From Sphingomonas sp. ERG5 (GTDB lineage: Bacteria; Pseudomonadota; Alphaproteobacteria; Sphingomonadales; Sphingomonadaceae): a DNA stretch of 64,000 nucleotides. The stretch covers positions 116,225 through 180,224 of the forward strand of contig NZ_JSXI01000074.1 in assembly GCF_000803065.1 (NCBI RefSeq). The letters run 5' to 3'. Below are positions 51,549 through 59,612 of the stretch, piece after piece; within the stretch, counting starts at the first letter, position 1; each line of letters begins with the position of its first letter. The notes beneath the pieces were generated by a model. That model did not search any database and was not told the DNA's origin. It saw only the letters and a list, made by a program, of their open reading frames with translations. Both the position numbers and the translations under genes were made by a program.

Positions 51549-51655
51549 TCAGGTCTCGCAGAGGCTTGGTATCGACGCAATCTACGGCATCGGCCTGATC
51601 GAAGCGCTCGAATTTGTCTCGCTTGCGATAAAGTTTATCGGCTACAGCGGCGTGA

Positions 51656-52135
51656 ATGACCAAGCCGATCGCACTCGACAGCTTCGACCTGAAGCTCCTG
51701 GACCTGCTGCAGGTCGATGCGCAGCGGCCGGTCGCCGACGTCGCGGAGCAGGTGGGGCTTTCGGCGCCGGCCTGTTATCGTCGTATCCGACGCCTCCGCG
51801 AAACGGGCGTGATCGAGCGAGAAGTCGCGATCGTCCGGCCGCGAACGCTGGGCTGGCCGCTGTCGATGATCGTGATGGTCACGCTTGAACGCGAAAGCGC
51901 GCGAACCATCGACGAGATGATGCGCTTGCTGGAGCGAGAACCGGAGGTGATCGAGGCCTGGAACGTCACCGGCGATCACGATCTTGCGGTGCGGATCGTG
52001 GCGCGCGACATGGAAGGCTATGACGAACTGGCACAGCGATTATTCTCGGCCAACGAGCGTGTGCGCAGTTTCAAGACCCTGGTCGTGATCAGGCAGGTCA
52101 AACCGCTCAGCGCTGTTCCGGTTGGTGACCGCTGA
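51656..52135 (+). CDS. Lrp/AsnC family transcriptional regulator (pair 2)
   Basis: A 159-residue AsnC-type regulator with HTH (residues ~8-58, VAEQVGLSAPACYRRIRRLR) and RAM domain (~70-145). It is divergent from the RhtA-like exporter over a 107-base spacer. It is not a close copy of the 47935-48432 regulator, so the two pairs are parallel systems rather than a recent duplication. Confidence 0.9.
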   Translation: MTKPIALDSFDLKLLDLLQVDAQRPVADVAEQVGLSAPACYRRIRRLRETGVIEREVAIVRPRTLGWPLSMIVMVTLERESARTIDEMMRLLEREPEVIEAWNVTGDHDLAVRIVARDMEGYDELAQRLFSANERVRSFKTLVVIRQVKPLSAVPVGDR

Positions 52136-52207
52136 CATGGTGTCCGAAGATCGGGGGCCGGGTCAAGAAACGTCTGTTTATGGGCATTCGAGGTCGATAG
52201 CCGCCAC

Positions 52208-52238
52208 TTGATGTTGACCTAGCGTCAACCGCTATGGT
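52208..52238 (+). promoter_or_regulatory. MerR-type promoter with 19-base spacer
   Basis: TTGATG (52208-52213) and TATGGT (52233-52238) are 19 bases apart, the over-long spacing typical of MerR-controlled promoters. GTTGACCTAGCGTCAAC (52213-52229), a perfect dyad of six-base arms, lies in the spacer. The downstream ATG is at 52245, so the message would have almost no leader. Autoregulation is inferred. Confidence 0.6.
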
Positions 52239-52244
52239 GGCGGC

Positions 52245-53057
52245 ATGAGTGATTCGCTTGCCATTGACGAGGTCGTCCGCCGCACCGGTCTCACCTCGCG
52301 CGCACTGCGCTTCTACGAAGCACGCGGCCTGATAACGCCATTGCGCACACAGTCCGGCCGACGCTGGTTCGGGGCAGCGGATCTGGAGCGCGTTCATCAG
52401 ATTGTGGCGCTGAAAAAGGCGGGGCTCAGCCTTGGCGATATCAAGCGTCTTTTCGACCGCAAGCCGATCGATCTTGCCGCATTGCTCAGCGCGCAACGCG
52501 ATCGCCTTGCCGATCAGGCGCGCGAGATCAGCGAAGCGACGGCGCTGATCGATTCCGCATTGTCCCGCATCGGCCGAGGCGAGCCGCTCGATGCCGCGAC
52601 GCTTTGCTCGCTTATTCGAGACGGAGAAAAGGTCATGACCGACCAGGCAAAAGCATGGAAAGACGTGGTGGATCGATATTATACGCCGGAACAGCAGGCC
52701 GAGTGGCGCAACCGCATGGCCGACGCGCCCGAATTCTCGCAGCAGGCGTATCTCGATAAATGGCGGGCGCTGAGCACGCGCATTGAGGCCGCGCTCCCGC
52801 TCGACCCGGCCAGCGACACGGCCCTGGCCTTTGTCAGGGAGTGGTTCACTCTTCTCGAACCCTTTAGCCGCAACGCGACACCGGCCATGTGGGAAGGGTC
52901 GGCACGCATGTATGCCGACATGGATCATTGGGATGGCGAGGTCGACCCGGGCTTCAGCAAGACCGTGTGGGACTTCATCAGTGTCGCAACGGCGGCGGCG
53001 CGAGCTGCAGGCAACGACATAGGACCAGTCCCGTCGTTCCTGCGCCCGCACGCTTAA
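52245..53057 (+). CDS. MerR family regulator with TipAS-like ligand domain
   Basis: A 270-residue protein: MerR HTH (residues 1-75, IDEVVRRTGLTSRALRFYEARGLI start), coiled coil (~75-115) and a C-terminal TipAS-like ligand-binding domain (~130-265, e.g. WRNRMADAPEFSQQAYLDKW). TipAL-type proteins recognise thiopeptides and other antibiotics. No target efflux or resistance gene follows, so only autoregulation can be suggested from the spacer dyad. Confidence 0.87.
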   Translation: MSDSLAIDEVVRRTGLTSRALRFYEARGLITPLRTQSGRRWFGAADLERVHQIVALKKAGLSLGDIKRLFDRKPIDLAALLSAQRDRLADQAREISEATALIDSALSRIGRGEPLDAATLCSLIRDGEKVMTDQAKAWKDVVDRYYTPEQQAEWRNRMADAPEFSQQAYLDKWRALSTRIEAALPLDPASDTALAFVREWFTLLEPFSRNATPAMWEGSARMYADMDHWDGEVDPGFSKTVWDFISVATAAARAAGNDIGPVPSFLRPHA

Positions 53058-53211
53058 GGATCGGCGCCAGCGACCGTCCGCTTTCGCCGCCGGTCGCGAC
53101 GAAAGCGGACGGTCCGGGCTCCACCGCTTTTGGCCGTTCGTGCTGCCGCAGCGGTGAACCCCGCGCCCGAACGCGGGCCGACGGCGAAAGACCCGGCGTT
53201 GACCCATCCTA

Positions 53212-53437
53212 ATATAGGGACACAATACTGATTAGCCGGTGCCGCCGAGCGATAATATTATAGGCCGTGGCGCGACTCGCGCGCATCGCGATCCCGACGC
53301 CGCACATTCAGCAGCCTGCGCATCCGCCGCTCAGCGGGCGGGATTTGGCCCAGCGTCAGGAAGCGACGACCGGCCGCGTATCGAGCCTGTGAAAACGCGG
53401 GCCGAAGCCGGAGTTTAGTATTGTGTCCCCGAAATAT
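53212..53437 (+). mobile_element. Degenerate RAYT element / MITE-like unit
   Basis: Ends ATATAGGGACACAATACT (53212-53229) and AGTATTGTGTCCCCGAAATAT (53417-53437) form inverted repeats. Between them, 53267-53392 reads as GTG-started VARLARIAIP, the usual start of REP-associated tyrosine transposases, but the rest (ATTGRVSSL then stop) is truncated. So the unit is a non-autonomous remnant. The same end motif recurs at 46806 and 49743. Confidence 0.7.
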
Positions 53438-53441
53438 GGGT

Positions 53442-54170
53442 TCACGGCCTGTTTTTCCGCACCGTGTAGGTGGACGGCAGGAACAGGAACACCTCGGTCG
53501 GTCCGCCGCGCGCCCATTCGACCGGGCGGTCAAGCCCGGTGACATCGACGCCGGAGCCGGTGCCGAATTTGGCCGCAGACGCTGCCGCATCGGCGGCGAT
53601 CAGGTCGATGATCTGGCCGCGATACTGATCGGGGTTGACCACTGACAAGGTCAGATCGCCCATGGCCGAGACCTGCGATCGTCCCACCGTCGACACCGCA
53701 GCGACAAACCTGGCGATCTGCGCCTTTGCCGCGCCAATATCCATGCCCGGCGTCAGCCGAACCTTGACCAGGAAGCTGGTCTGGTCGGTGTCGGGCCGCC
53801 CATCGCCGGCGAAGGAGAGCGTCTCGTAACTGGCGAGCGTCAGGGGCGCGAGCACATAATCGCCCGTTGCCAGTTCGACCCCCGCCTTGCCGGCCCCCGC
53901 GATCATGTTGCGGATCGTTGCGCGCAGATCGTCGCGCCGCGTCTTGCCGTCGCGCGCATCGCCCACCACGCGTACCGTCTGCACCGCATAGTCCGCGGTG
54001 CGCTTCAGATTGATGATCGGGCGCGACGTAGCGACGATGCCGTTGCTGTAGCTTGCATCGTTATTGTTATAGCCGCGGCGCTGCGCGGTCACGATCACTT
54101 CCTGCCCCAGCGCCGGCGCCCCGACACCGAGCATCGTCGTCGCGATCAGCGCCTTCAAAACGATCCGCAT
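53442..54170 (-). CDS. Secreted protein of unknown family, paralogue 1
   Basis: A 242-residue exported protein with signal peptide (MRIVLKALIATTMLGVGAPALG), then QEVIVTAQRR, a TonB-box-like motif seen at the start of sphingomonad receptors, but no beta-barrel follows. The mature domain shares over long stretches TADYAVQTVRVVGD, PLTLASYETLS, FLVKVRLTPG, LSVVNPDQYRGQIIDLIA and TGLDRPVEW with its neighbour 54202-54954. Two adjacent paralogues suggest a working pair. The start ATG 54170 is preferred over one two codons upstream. Confidence 0.82.
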   Translation of the reverse strand: MRIVLKALIATTMLGVGAPALGQEVIVTAQRRGYNNNDASYSNGIVATSRPIINLKRTADYAVQTVRVVGDARDGKTRRDDLRATIRNMIAGAGKAGVELATGDYVLAPLTLASYETLSFAGDGRPDTDQTSFLVKVRLTPGMDIGAAKAQIARFVAAVSTVGRSQVSAMGDLTLSVVNPDQYRGQIIDLIAADAAASAAKFGTGSGVDVTGLDRPVEWARGGPTEVFLFLPSTYTVRKNRP

Positions 54171-54201
54171 GGTCACCCTCCCCGTTCCGACCCGTTCGCA
54201 C

Positions 54202-54954
54202 TCAGTCGCGTGGACGCACCGTCGCCGCCGATGGCAGGAACAACTGCACCTCGGTCAGGCTGGCGCGCTTCCACTGCACCGGCCGGTCGAGCCCGGTGAC
54301 TTCGACGCCATAGCCCGTGCCGAAGCGCGTGCCGGTCGCTGCCGTATCCCTGGCGATCAGATCGATGATCGCACCGCGATATTGTTCGGGATTGACCACG
54401 CTCAGCGTCAGCTCGCTATACGCCTTCATCTCGGCGCGGCCGACGGCGGGCACCAGCTTGATGAACTTGTCGATCCGCGCAAGCGCCGCCTTGGCATCGA
54501 TGCCCGGCGCGAGCGGCACCTTGACCAGGAACTTCACCTGCTCGCCGCTGCTGTCGTCGCCATCGGCGATCTTCAGCTCCTTGTAATTGGCCAGCGTCAG
54601 CGGCTCGACAACGAGCTCACCGCTGGCGACAAGTACCCCGGCCTGGTTGGCCAGGTCGATTGCCTTGCGCGTCATCGCCTGGATTTCGGCATGGCGCTGC
54701 TCTTTGCCCTGCGTGTCGCCGACGATGACGACCTGCTGCACCGCGAAATCGGCGGTACGCCGCAGCATCTGGATCGCGGCGGGCGTGGGAACCGGCTTTT
54801 CCTTGGCGCGATCATTGTCGTCGTCATCGGGGTTCAGCCTGCGCATCCCGGTGACGATGATCTCACCTCCGCCGCCACCGTCATCCTGCGCGAAAACGGG
54901 CACCGCGCCCGCCAGGACGCCGCATGCCGCAAGACCGATGATGAATCCGCGCAT
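54202..54954 (-). CDS. Secreted protein of unknown family, paralogue 2
   Basis: A 250-residue exported protein (signal MRGFIIGLAACGVLAGAVPVFA), then EIIVTGMRRL, the TonB-box-like motif. The mature domain aligns throughout with paralogue 1 (TADFAVQQVVIVGD, LTLANYKELKIA, LSVVNPEQYRGAIIDLIA, TGLDRPVQW, LFLPSAATVR). It lies 31 bases upstream of paralogue 1 on the transcript and is presumably the older copy. The function is unknown. Confidence 0.85.
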   Translation of the reverse strand: MRGFIIGLAACGVLAGAVPVFAQDDGGGGGEIIVTGMRRLNPDDDDNDRAKEKPVPTPAAIQMLRRTADFAVQQVVIVGDTQGKEQRHAEIQAMTRKAIDLANQAGVLVASGELVVEPLTLANYKELKIADGDDSSGEQVKFLVKVPLAPGIDAKAALARIDKFIKLVPAVGRAEMKAYSELTLSVVNPEQYRGAIIDLIARDTAATGTRFGTGYGVEVTGLDRPVQWKRASLTEVQLFLPSAATVRPRD

Positions 54955-55034
54955 CCAAGCCCTCCCCCCTGCCGTGATGCGAAGGTGCGGGCGTTTGGGT
55001 CCCCTGTCAATTTGGGTTCCTGTCAAACGGACCG

Positions 55035-56747
55035 CTATCCCTGTGTCGCTGTCCCCGCGCAGACATAGAGCGTCACCAGCAACCCGATGATCAGCGCCCC
55101 GACCCGGTAGCTCCCGGTGCGCCGCCAGACAAAGGTCGCGATGATCGCGATCACCGGCAGCACCGCGACGAACTGCAGCGCGATCACCGTGCTCAAGGGA
55201 TCGAACGCCGTGACCAGCGAGCCGGTGGCGAAGAAGCCGGCATAGATCAGCGCGAGAACCCCGGCGAAGCCGCCCGCCATCGCGGTCATCGCGGTGCGAT
55301 AGTGCCGCCCGGCGCTGTCGCCCCGCACCATCAATCCCTGCAGCCCGCGCAGGATCGCGAGATAGGCGATGGTGATCGGCACCAGATACACCGCCGCGAT
55401 GCCCCATTGCCGCGCGCTCGGCCATTTCACCGCGAGGATCCAGAAGCGCAGATCGGTGGTGAACAGGCGGTCGACCAGGAACACCGCGAGATAACCGATC
55501 GCGACCGTCGCGACCGCAATCCCGATCGCCGCGGGCCAGGGCGATGTGGAGGGCGGCGCCGAAGCCGGCCCGAAGCGGCGCAGTGCGATGCCGGCGCCAG
55601 CGCTCAGCAATGCCCAGAACGCGACTTGCGTCGTCACCGTCTGGGGCAGGGTCGCGGTTGGCGGCAGCAGCAGGAAGATCGGAATGAAGGCCGGGAAGAA
55701 CAGCAGGATCGGCATCAGGGTGGTCAACCACATGCCCCGCCGCCAGCGCCGGTCACGCGCGGCGACCGGCGCATTCGCCACGCCCTGCAGCCCATGGAAC
55801 GAGCCAGTGCGCAGCAGCAGGTCGACCGTTCCGAGGATCAGCAGCACGAACCCGACCAGCCCCATGCCGGTGCCGATTTCCTTCCAGTACCAACGCTGAT
55901 CGCTCGCCGGGAGCGGCGTGCCGCCCCGCAATGTCCGTGCGAACCAATCGGTCGCATGACCGATCGCAGTGGGCGAGGCATGATCGCCCGGATGAGTCGT
56001 CACCGGCTGATAGAGGATGCGCGCCGTCCCCGCTTCGACCGAGCCGTAAAGCTTGCCCGGCGCGATCGTCCCGCCCGATCCGAACACGCCCTGCAGCTTT
56101 GCGCTGCTCGCGACATCCATCGCACGCGGACTGTTCCACATCAGGCCGGAAAATTCGTCATAGCGGCTGTACACCAGCGCCAGATTGCGCGGCCAGGACG
56201 GGCTGCCGTCCCGGGCATAAGGCGCGCCGGTCGAGGATCCTTCGAGCACGATCGAGCGATAGGCGTCGGGCATCGCCGCGGCGGCGGCCAGCACGGTCCA
56301 GCCACCCATGCTGTGCCCTTCAAGCCCGATCTGCGCCGTATCGACCATTGGCAGCGACCGCAGATAGGCCAGGCCATCCGGCCCGCCAAAGCCGTTCGAG
56401 AACGCCTTGCCGCCGCTATAGCCATGCCCGGTCTGGTCGATCGCCAGCACGACATAACCACGCCGGGCGAATTCGATCGCGAAGCCGTCCTGCGTCTCGC
56501 GCGAATTGATATAGCCGTGCACCGCGAGAATAGCGGGCGCGGGCGTTTGCGCCGTCGCGTTGCGGGGGACGTAGAGCAAGGCGCTCATCACCGTGCCACC
56601 GGTGCCAGGAAAGCGAATGTCGCGAACGCTGATCCCGCCCGACGTCTGGATCGCCGCGGCGAGCCACGCGCCGGCGAGGATGAGAACCAGGCCGAGGGCG
56701 GCAAGCCAGCCCTTCGCGCGCGGATAGCCCGGTCGTGTCTCGGTCAT
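55035..56747 (-). CDS. Alpha/beta hydrolase fused to polytopic membrane domain
   Basis: A 570-residue protein: an N-terminal helix (residues ~13-32), an alpha/beta hydrolase domain (~40-290) with AILAVHGYINS (oxyanion) and nucleophile S146 in GLEGHSMGGW, then a C-terminal part with about eight transmembrane helices (~295-565). A hydrolase fused to a membrane bundle of this size is uncommon. Substrate is unknown; the arrangement suggests a membrane ester or lipid substrate. Confidence 0.88.
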   Translation of the reverse strand: MTETRPGYPRAKGWLAALGLVLILAGAWLAAAIQTSGGISVRDIRFPGTGGTVMSALLYVPRNATAQTPAPAILAVHGYINSRETQDGFAIEFARRGYVVLAIDQTGHGYSGGKAFSNGFGGPDGLAYLRSLPMVDTAQIGLEGHSMGGWTVLAAAAAMPDAYRSIVLEGSSTGAPYARDGSPSWPRNLALVYSRYDEFSGLMWNSPRAMDVASSAKLQGVFGSGGTIAPGKLYGSVEAGTARILYQPVTTHPGDHASPTAIGHATDWFARTLRGGTPLPASDQRWYWKEIGTGMGLVGFVLLILGTVDLLLRTGSFHGLQGVANAPVAARDRRWRRGMWLTTLMPILLFFPAFIPIFLLLPPTATLPQTVTTQVAFWALLSAGAGIALRRFGPASAPPSTSPWPAAIGIAVATVAIGYLAVFLVDRLFTTDLRFWILAVKWPSARQWGIAAVYLVPITIAYLAILRGLQGLMVRGDSAGRHYRTAMTAMAGGFAGVLALIYAGFFATGSLVTAFDPLSTVIALQFVAVLPVIAIIATFVWRRTGSYRVGALIIGLLVTLYVCAGTATQG

Positions 56748-56837
56748 CGCTCTTCCCCTATGCGGCCCGCCTTTGGCCCGGCTCTCTCGCGCTTCCCGTC
56801 CCCGCTCGCGCTGCGCACGGCGGCCAGGATTATTCCG

Positions 56838-57638
56838 CTAAACCGCTGTCCTGCCATATTCCTGTTTGGTCACCGGATGACTCGACGACAGCCCGCCATC
56901 GACCGCGATCGCCTGTCCGTTGACATAGCTCGCATCGTCGGAGGCGAGGAACGCCGCGACGTTGGCCAGTTCCTCGGGCTGTGCGCCACGCCGCAGCGGG
57001 TTGAGCCGCCCGACCCGATCCATCTTGCCCGCTTCCTTGGCGTAATCGAAGGTCGGCTTGGTCATGCCCGTTTCGGTCAGGCCGGGGCAGATCGCGTTGA
57101 CCCGCACATTCGATCCCGACAATTGCTGCGCCGACACCATCGCCAGATTGATCACGCCCGCCTTGGACGCGGAATAGGCCGGGCTGCCCGCGCCCGAGCG
57201 AATCCCGGCGACGCTCGCGGTGAGCACGATCGCCCCGCCCCCACGCTCGGCAATCTTGGGCGCGGCATGCTTGATCGCCAGATACGGCCCGATCAGATTA
57301 ACCCGCAGCACTTCGGTGATCAGCGCCACATCGGTATCGAAGATATTGGCCATGCCGCCCGAGATGCCGGCATTGGCGAACATCACGTCAAGCCCGCCAT
57401 AATATTCGCACGCGACATTGACCGCGCGGACCACATCCTCCTCGGTGCCGGCATCGATCTGGATCGGATGCGCGGTGCCGCCGGCACTGACGATCAGCTC
57501 GACCGTCTCGTTCACCGCCTCGGTCTTGTCAGCGCATAGCACTTGCCCGCCTTCGCGCGCGAACAGCAGCGAGGTCGCGCGTCCGATCCCCGAGCCCGCG
57601 CCGGTAACGATGATCGATTTGCCGGTGAACCTTGCCAT
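56838..57638 (-). CDS. Short-chain dehydrogenase/reductase (first)
   Basis: A 266-residue SDR: TGxxxGIG is VTGAGSGIGRATS, Asp after the second strand is in VLCADKTEA (NAD preference likely), and the catalytic YxxxK is YSASKAG with Ser in VLTASVAGI. It belongs to a catabolic group with the second SDR, an APH-like kinase, a zinc alcohol dehydrogenase and an acyl-CoA dehydrogenase. ATG 57638 excludes a repeat-derived extension. Confidence 0.92.
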   Translation of the reverse strand: MARFTGKSIIVTGAGSGIGRATSLLFAREGGQVLCADKTEAVNETVELIVSAGGTAHPIQIDAGTEEDVVRAVNVACEYYGGLDVMFANAGISGGMANIFDTDVALITEVLRVNLIGPYLAIKHAAPKIAERGGGAIVLTASVAGIRSGAGSPAYSASKAGVINLAMVSAQQLSGSNVRVNAICPGLTETGMTKPTFDYAKEAGKMDRVGRLNPLRRGAQPEELANVAAFLASDDASYVNGQAIAVDGGLSSSHPVTKQEYGRTAV

Positions 57639-57654
57639 CTTCTCCAACCTTCCA

Positions 57655-57739
57655 TTTGCCCTGAATTTGTCGAAGGGCTGCTCTTCCTTTTCCCGCATCC
57701 CCGGAAGGACGGTGCTTCGACAGGCTCGGCACCAACGGG
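57655..57739. repeat. Palindromic repeat, family B copy 4
   Basis: TTTGCCCTGAATTTGTCGAAG (57655-57675) and CTTCGACAGGCTCGGCACC (near 57715-57733) form weaker arms around a centre CTTCCTTTTCCCGCATCC. It lies between the two SDR genes and is the most diverged copy. Confidence 0.75.
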
Positions 57740-57752
57740 ATGAGTCAGTTCA

Positions 57753-58517
57753 TCAGATCGTGACGCCGCCGTCGATGACGATCGTCTGGCCCGTCATGAA
57801 CGCGCTGGCCGGAGCAGCGAGGAAGACGACCGCGCCGGCAATCTCTTCCGGCTCGCCGATGCGGCGCAGCGGCGTCGCCGCATTGCGCCGAGCGGTCGCC
57901 ACTTCGTCTTCCCACAAGGCGCGCGCGAAATCGGTCTTGATCAGTCCCGGCGCGATGCAGTTCACGCGGACATTATCGGCACCGAATTCATGCGCCAGAT
58001 TGCGTGCCAGCTGCATGTCGGCCGCCTTGGATATGGCATAGGCGCCAATCACCGGCGTGCCGCGAATGCCACCGATCGAGGAGATGATCACGATGCTGCC
58101 CGACCGCCGCTCGCGCATCTCGGGCGCGACCATGCCGATCAGCCAGTGGTTCGACACGATGTTGTTGTCGAGGATCTTGCGGAACTGCTCATCCGAAATG
58201 CCCGATTGCGGCCCGTAATAGGGGTTCGACGCGGCATTGCAGACAAGGATGTCGACCTGCCCGAACGCCAGGCGAGTCTCATCGACCAGATTTTGCAAAC
58301 CCGCCTTGTCGGAGATGTTCGCCGCCACCGCGATCGACGTGCCGTCGCCATAACGCGCGTTGATCTCCGCCGCGACCGCATCGCAGGCATCCTGCTTGCG
58401 GCTCGAAATCACTACTTTCGCGCCATGCTCGGCCAGTTCGAACGCGCTCGCCTTACCGATCCCCTTGGTCGATCCGGTGATGATGGCGACCTTGCCGGTC
58501 AGATCGAACAGACTCAT
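57753..58517 (-). CDS. Short-chain dehydrogenase/reductase (second)
   Basis: A 254-residue SDR (MSLFDLTGKVAIITGSTKGI start) with TGxxxGIG, NNAS-like CNAASNPYYGP, Ser in VIISSIGGI and YAISKAA as catalytic pair. VVISSRKQDACD after the second strand has Ser-Arg, typical of NADP preference. It and the first SDR are on one transcript; RBS GGGAGAGGG precedes ATG 58517. Confidence 0.92.
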   Translation of the reverse strand: MSLFDLTGKVAIITGSTKGIGKASAFELAEHGAKVVISSRKQDACDAVAAEINARYGDGTSIAVAANISDKAGLQNLVDETRLAFGQVDILVCNAASNPYYGPQSGISDEQFRKILDNNIVSNHWLIGMVAPEMRERRSGSIVIISSIGGIRGTPVIGAYAISKAADMQLARNLAHEFGADNVRVNCIAPGLIKTDFARALWEDEVATARRNAATPLRRIGEPEEIAGAVVFLAAPASAFMTGQTIVIDGGVTI

Positions 58518-58544
58518 CCTCACCCTCTCCCTTGTTCGGTCGTG

Positions 58545-59612
58545 TCAGGCGCCGGCCTTCTGCGCAAAACCCCAGGCCGCATCGGCCAGCCGGTAAACGC
58601 CCGCCGCCGATTTTTCAGCTTGCGCGCTCGACGCCGTGCCGTCGACGATCCGCTTCTTGATGCCCTGGACGATGCCGGTCAGCCGGAACAGATTATAGGC
58701 GAAATACCAGTTGAGGTCGGGCACGCCGTCACGCCCGGTCGCGGCGCAATAACGCGCGACGATCTCCTCGATCGTCGGGATACCGGTTTCGGGGCCGGCC
58801 ATGCCCTCGACCCCGGAGCGCCCTTCGGGTTTGGTCACCCAGCTCATCAGATAATAGGAAAAGTCCGCCAGCGGGTCGCCGAGCGTCGACAGCTCCCAAT
58901 CGAGCACCGCGATCACCTTCGGTTCCGCGGGCGCGAAAATCATATTGTCGATGCGGTAATCGCCATGCACGACCGAGGTGCGCGTCTGTTCGGGCAAGGT
59001 CGCGGGCAGCCATTCGATCAGCCGCTCGACCGTGTCCATATGCTCGGTCTCGGACGCGCGATATTGCTTGGTCCAGCGCCCGACCTGGCGCTCGAAATAA
59101 TTGCCCGGCTTGCCATAGCTTTCGAGCCCCGCCGCAACATGATCGACATTATGCAGCGCGGCGAGCGTGTCGGTGATCGCGTTATAATGCGCGATCCGCT
59201 CGGGCGGCGTCATGCCCGGCAGCACGCCCTCCCACAGCGTCCGGCCAACGACCATTTCCATCACATAGAATGCCGACCCGACGACCTCCGGATCCTCGCA
59301 CAGCCCATAAGGGCGCGGCACCGGAAAGCCGGTCGGATGCAGGCCAGCGATCACGCGATATTCGCGATCGACCGCATGCGCCGAGGGGAGCAGCGGCCCG
59401 AACGGCTTGCGCCGCAGGACATAATCGCCCGATGGGCTCGACAGGCGATAAGTCGGGTTGGACTGCCCGCCGGCGAATTTGGCGTAGCGCAGCGGCCCGG
59501 CGAATCCCGCGACATTGGCGGTCATCCAGCCTGCGAGCTTGTCGAGATCGAGCCGGTCGCGTTCCTCGACCTCGATCGTGCCGGGCCAAGCCGGTTGCGC
59601 CCCATCCATCAC
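58545..59612 (-). CDS. APH-like phosphotransferase (ACAD10/11 type)
   Basis: A 355-residue kinase-like protein of the aminoglycoside-phosphotransferase fold as found fused to acyl-CoA dehydrogenases in ACAD10/11. The catalytic loop is VVHGDYRIDNMIF and the metal motif VLDWELSTLGDPLADFSYY. Human ACAD11 members phosphorylate 4-hydroxyacyl-CoAs, allowing their breakdown, so a similar role with the nearby acyl-CoA dehydrogenase is likely. Its ATG overlaps the alcohol dehydrogenase stop (ATGA). Confidence 0.9.
   Translation of the reverse strand: MMDGAQPAWPGTIEVEERDRLDLDKLAGWMTANVAGFAGPLRYAKFAGGQSNPTYRLSSPSGDYVLRRKPFGPLLPSAHAVDREYRVIAGLHPTGFPVPRPYGLCEDPEVVGSAFYVMEMVVGRTLWEGVLPGMTPPERIAHYNAITDTLAALHNVDHVAAGLESYGKPGNYFERQVGRWTKQYRASETEHMDTVERLIEWLPATLPEQTRTSVVHGDYRIDNMIFAPAEPKVIAVLDWELSTLGDPLADFSYYLMSWVTKPEGRSGVEGMAGPETGIPTIEEIVARYCAATGRDGVPDLNWYFAYNLFRLTGIVQGIKKRIVDGTASSAQAEKSAAGVYRLADAAWGFAQKAGA

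Noticed and set aside
55302..57539. Plus-strand 745-codon open frame opposite the hydrolase and first SDR
   Set aside because: Complement of two genes with intact catalytic motifs.
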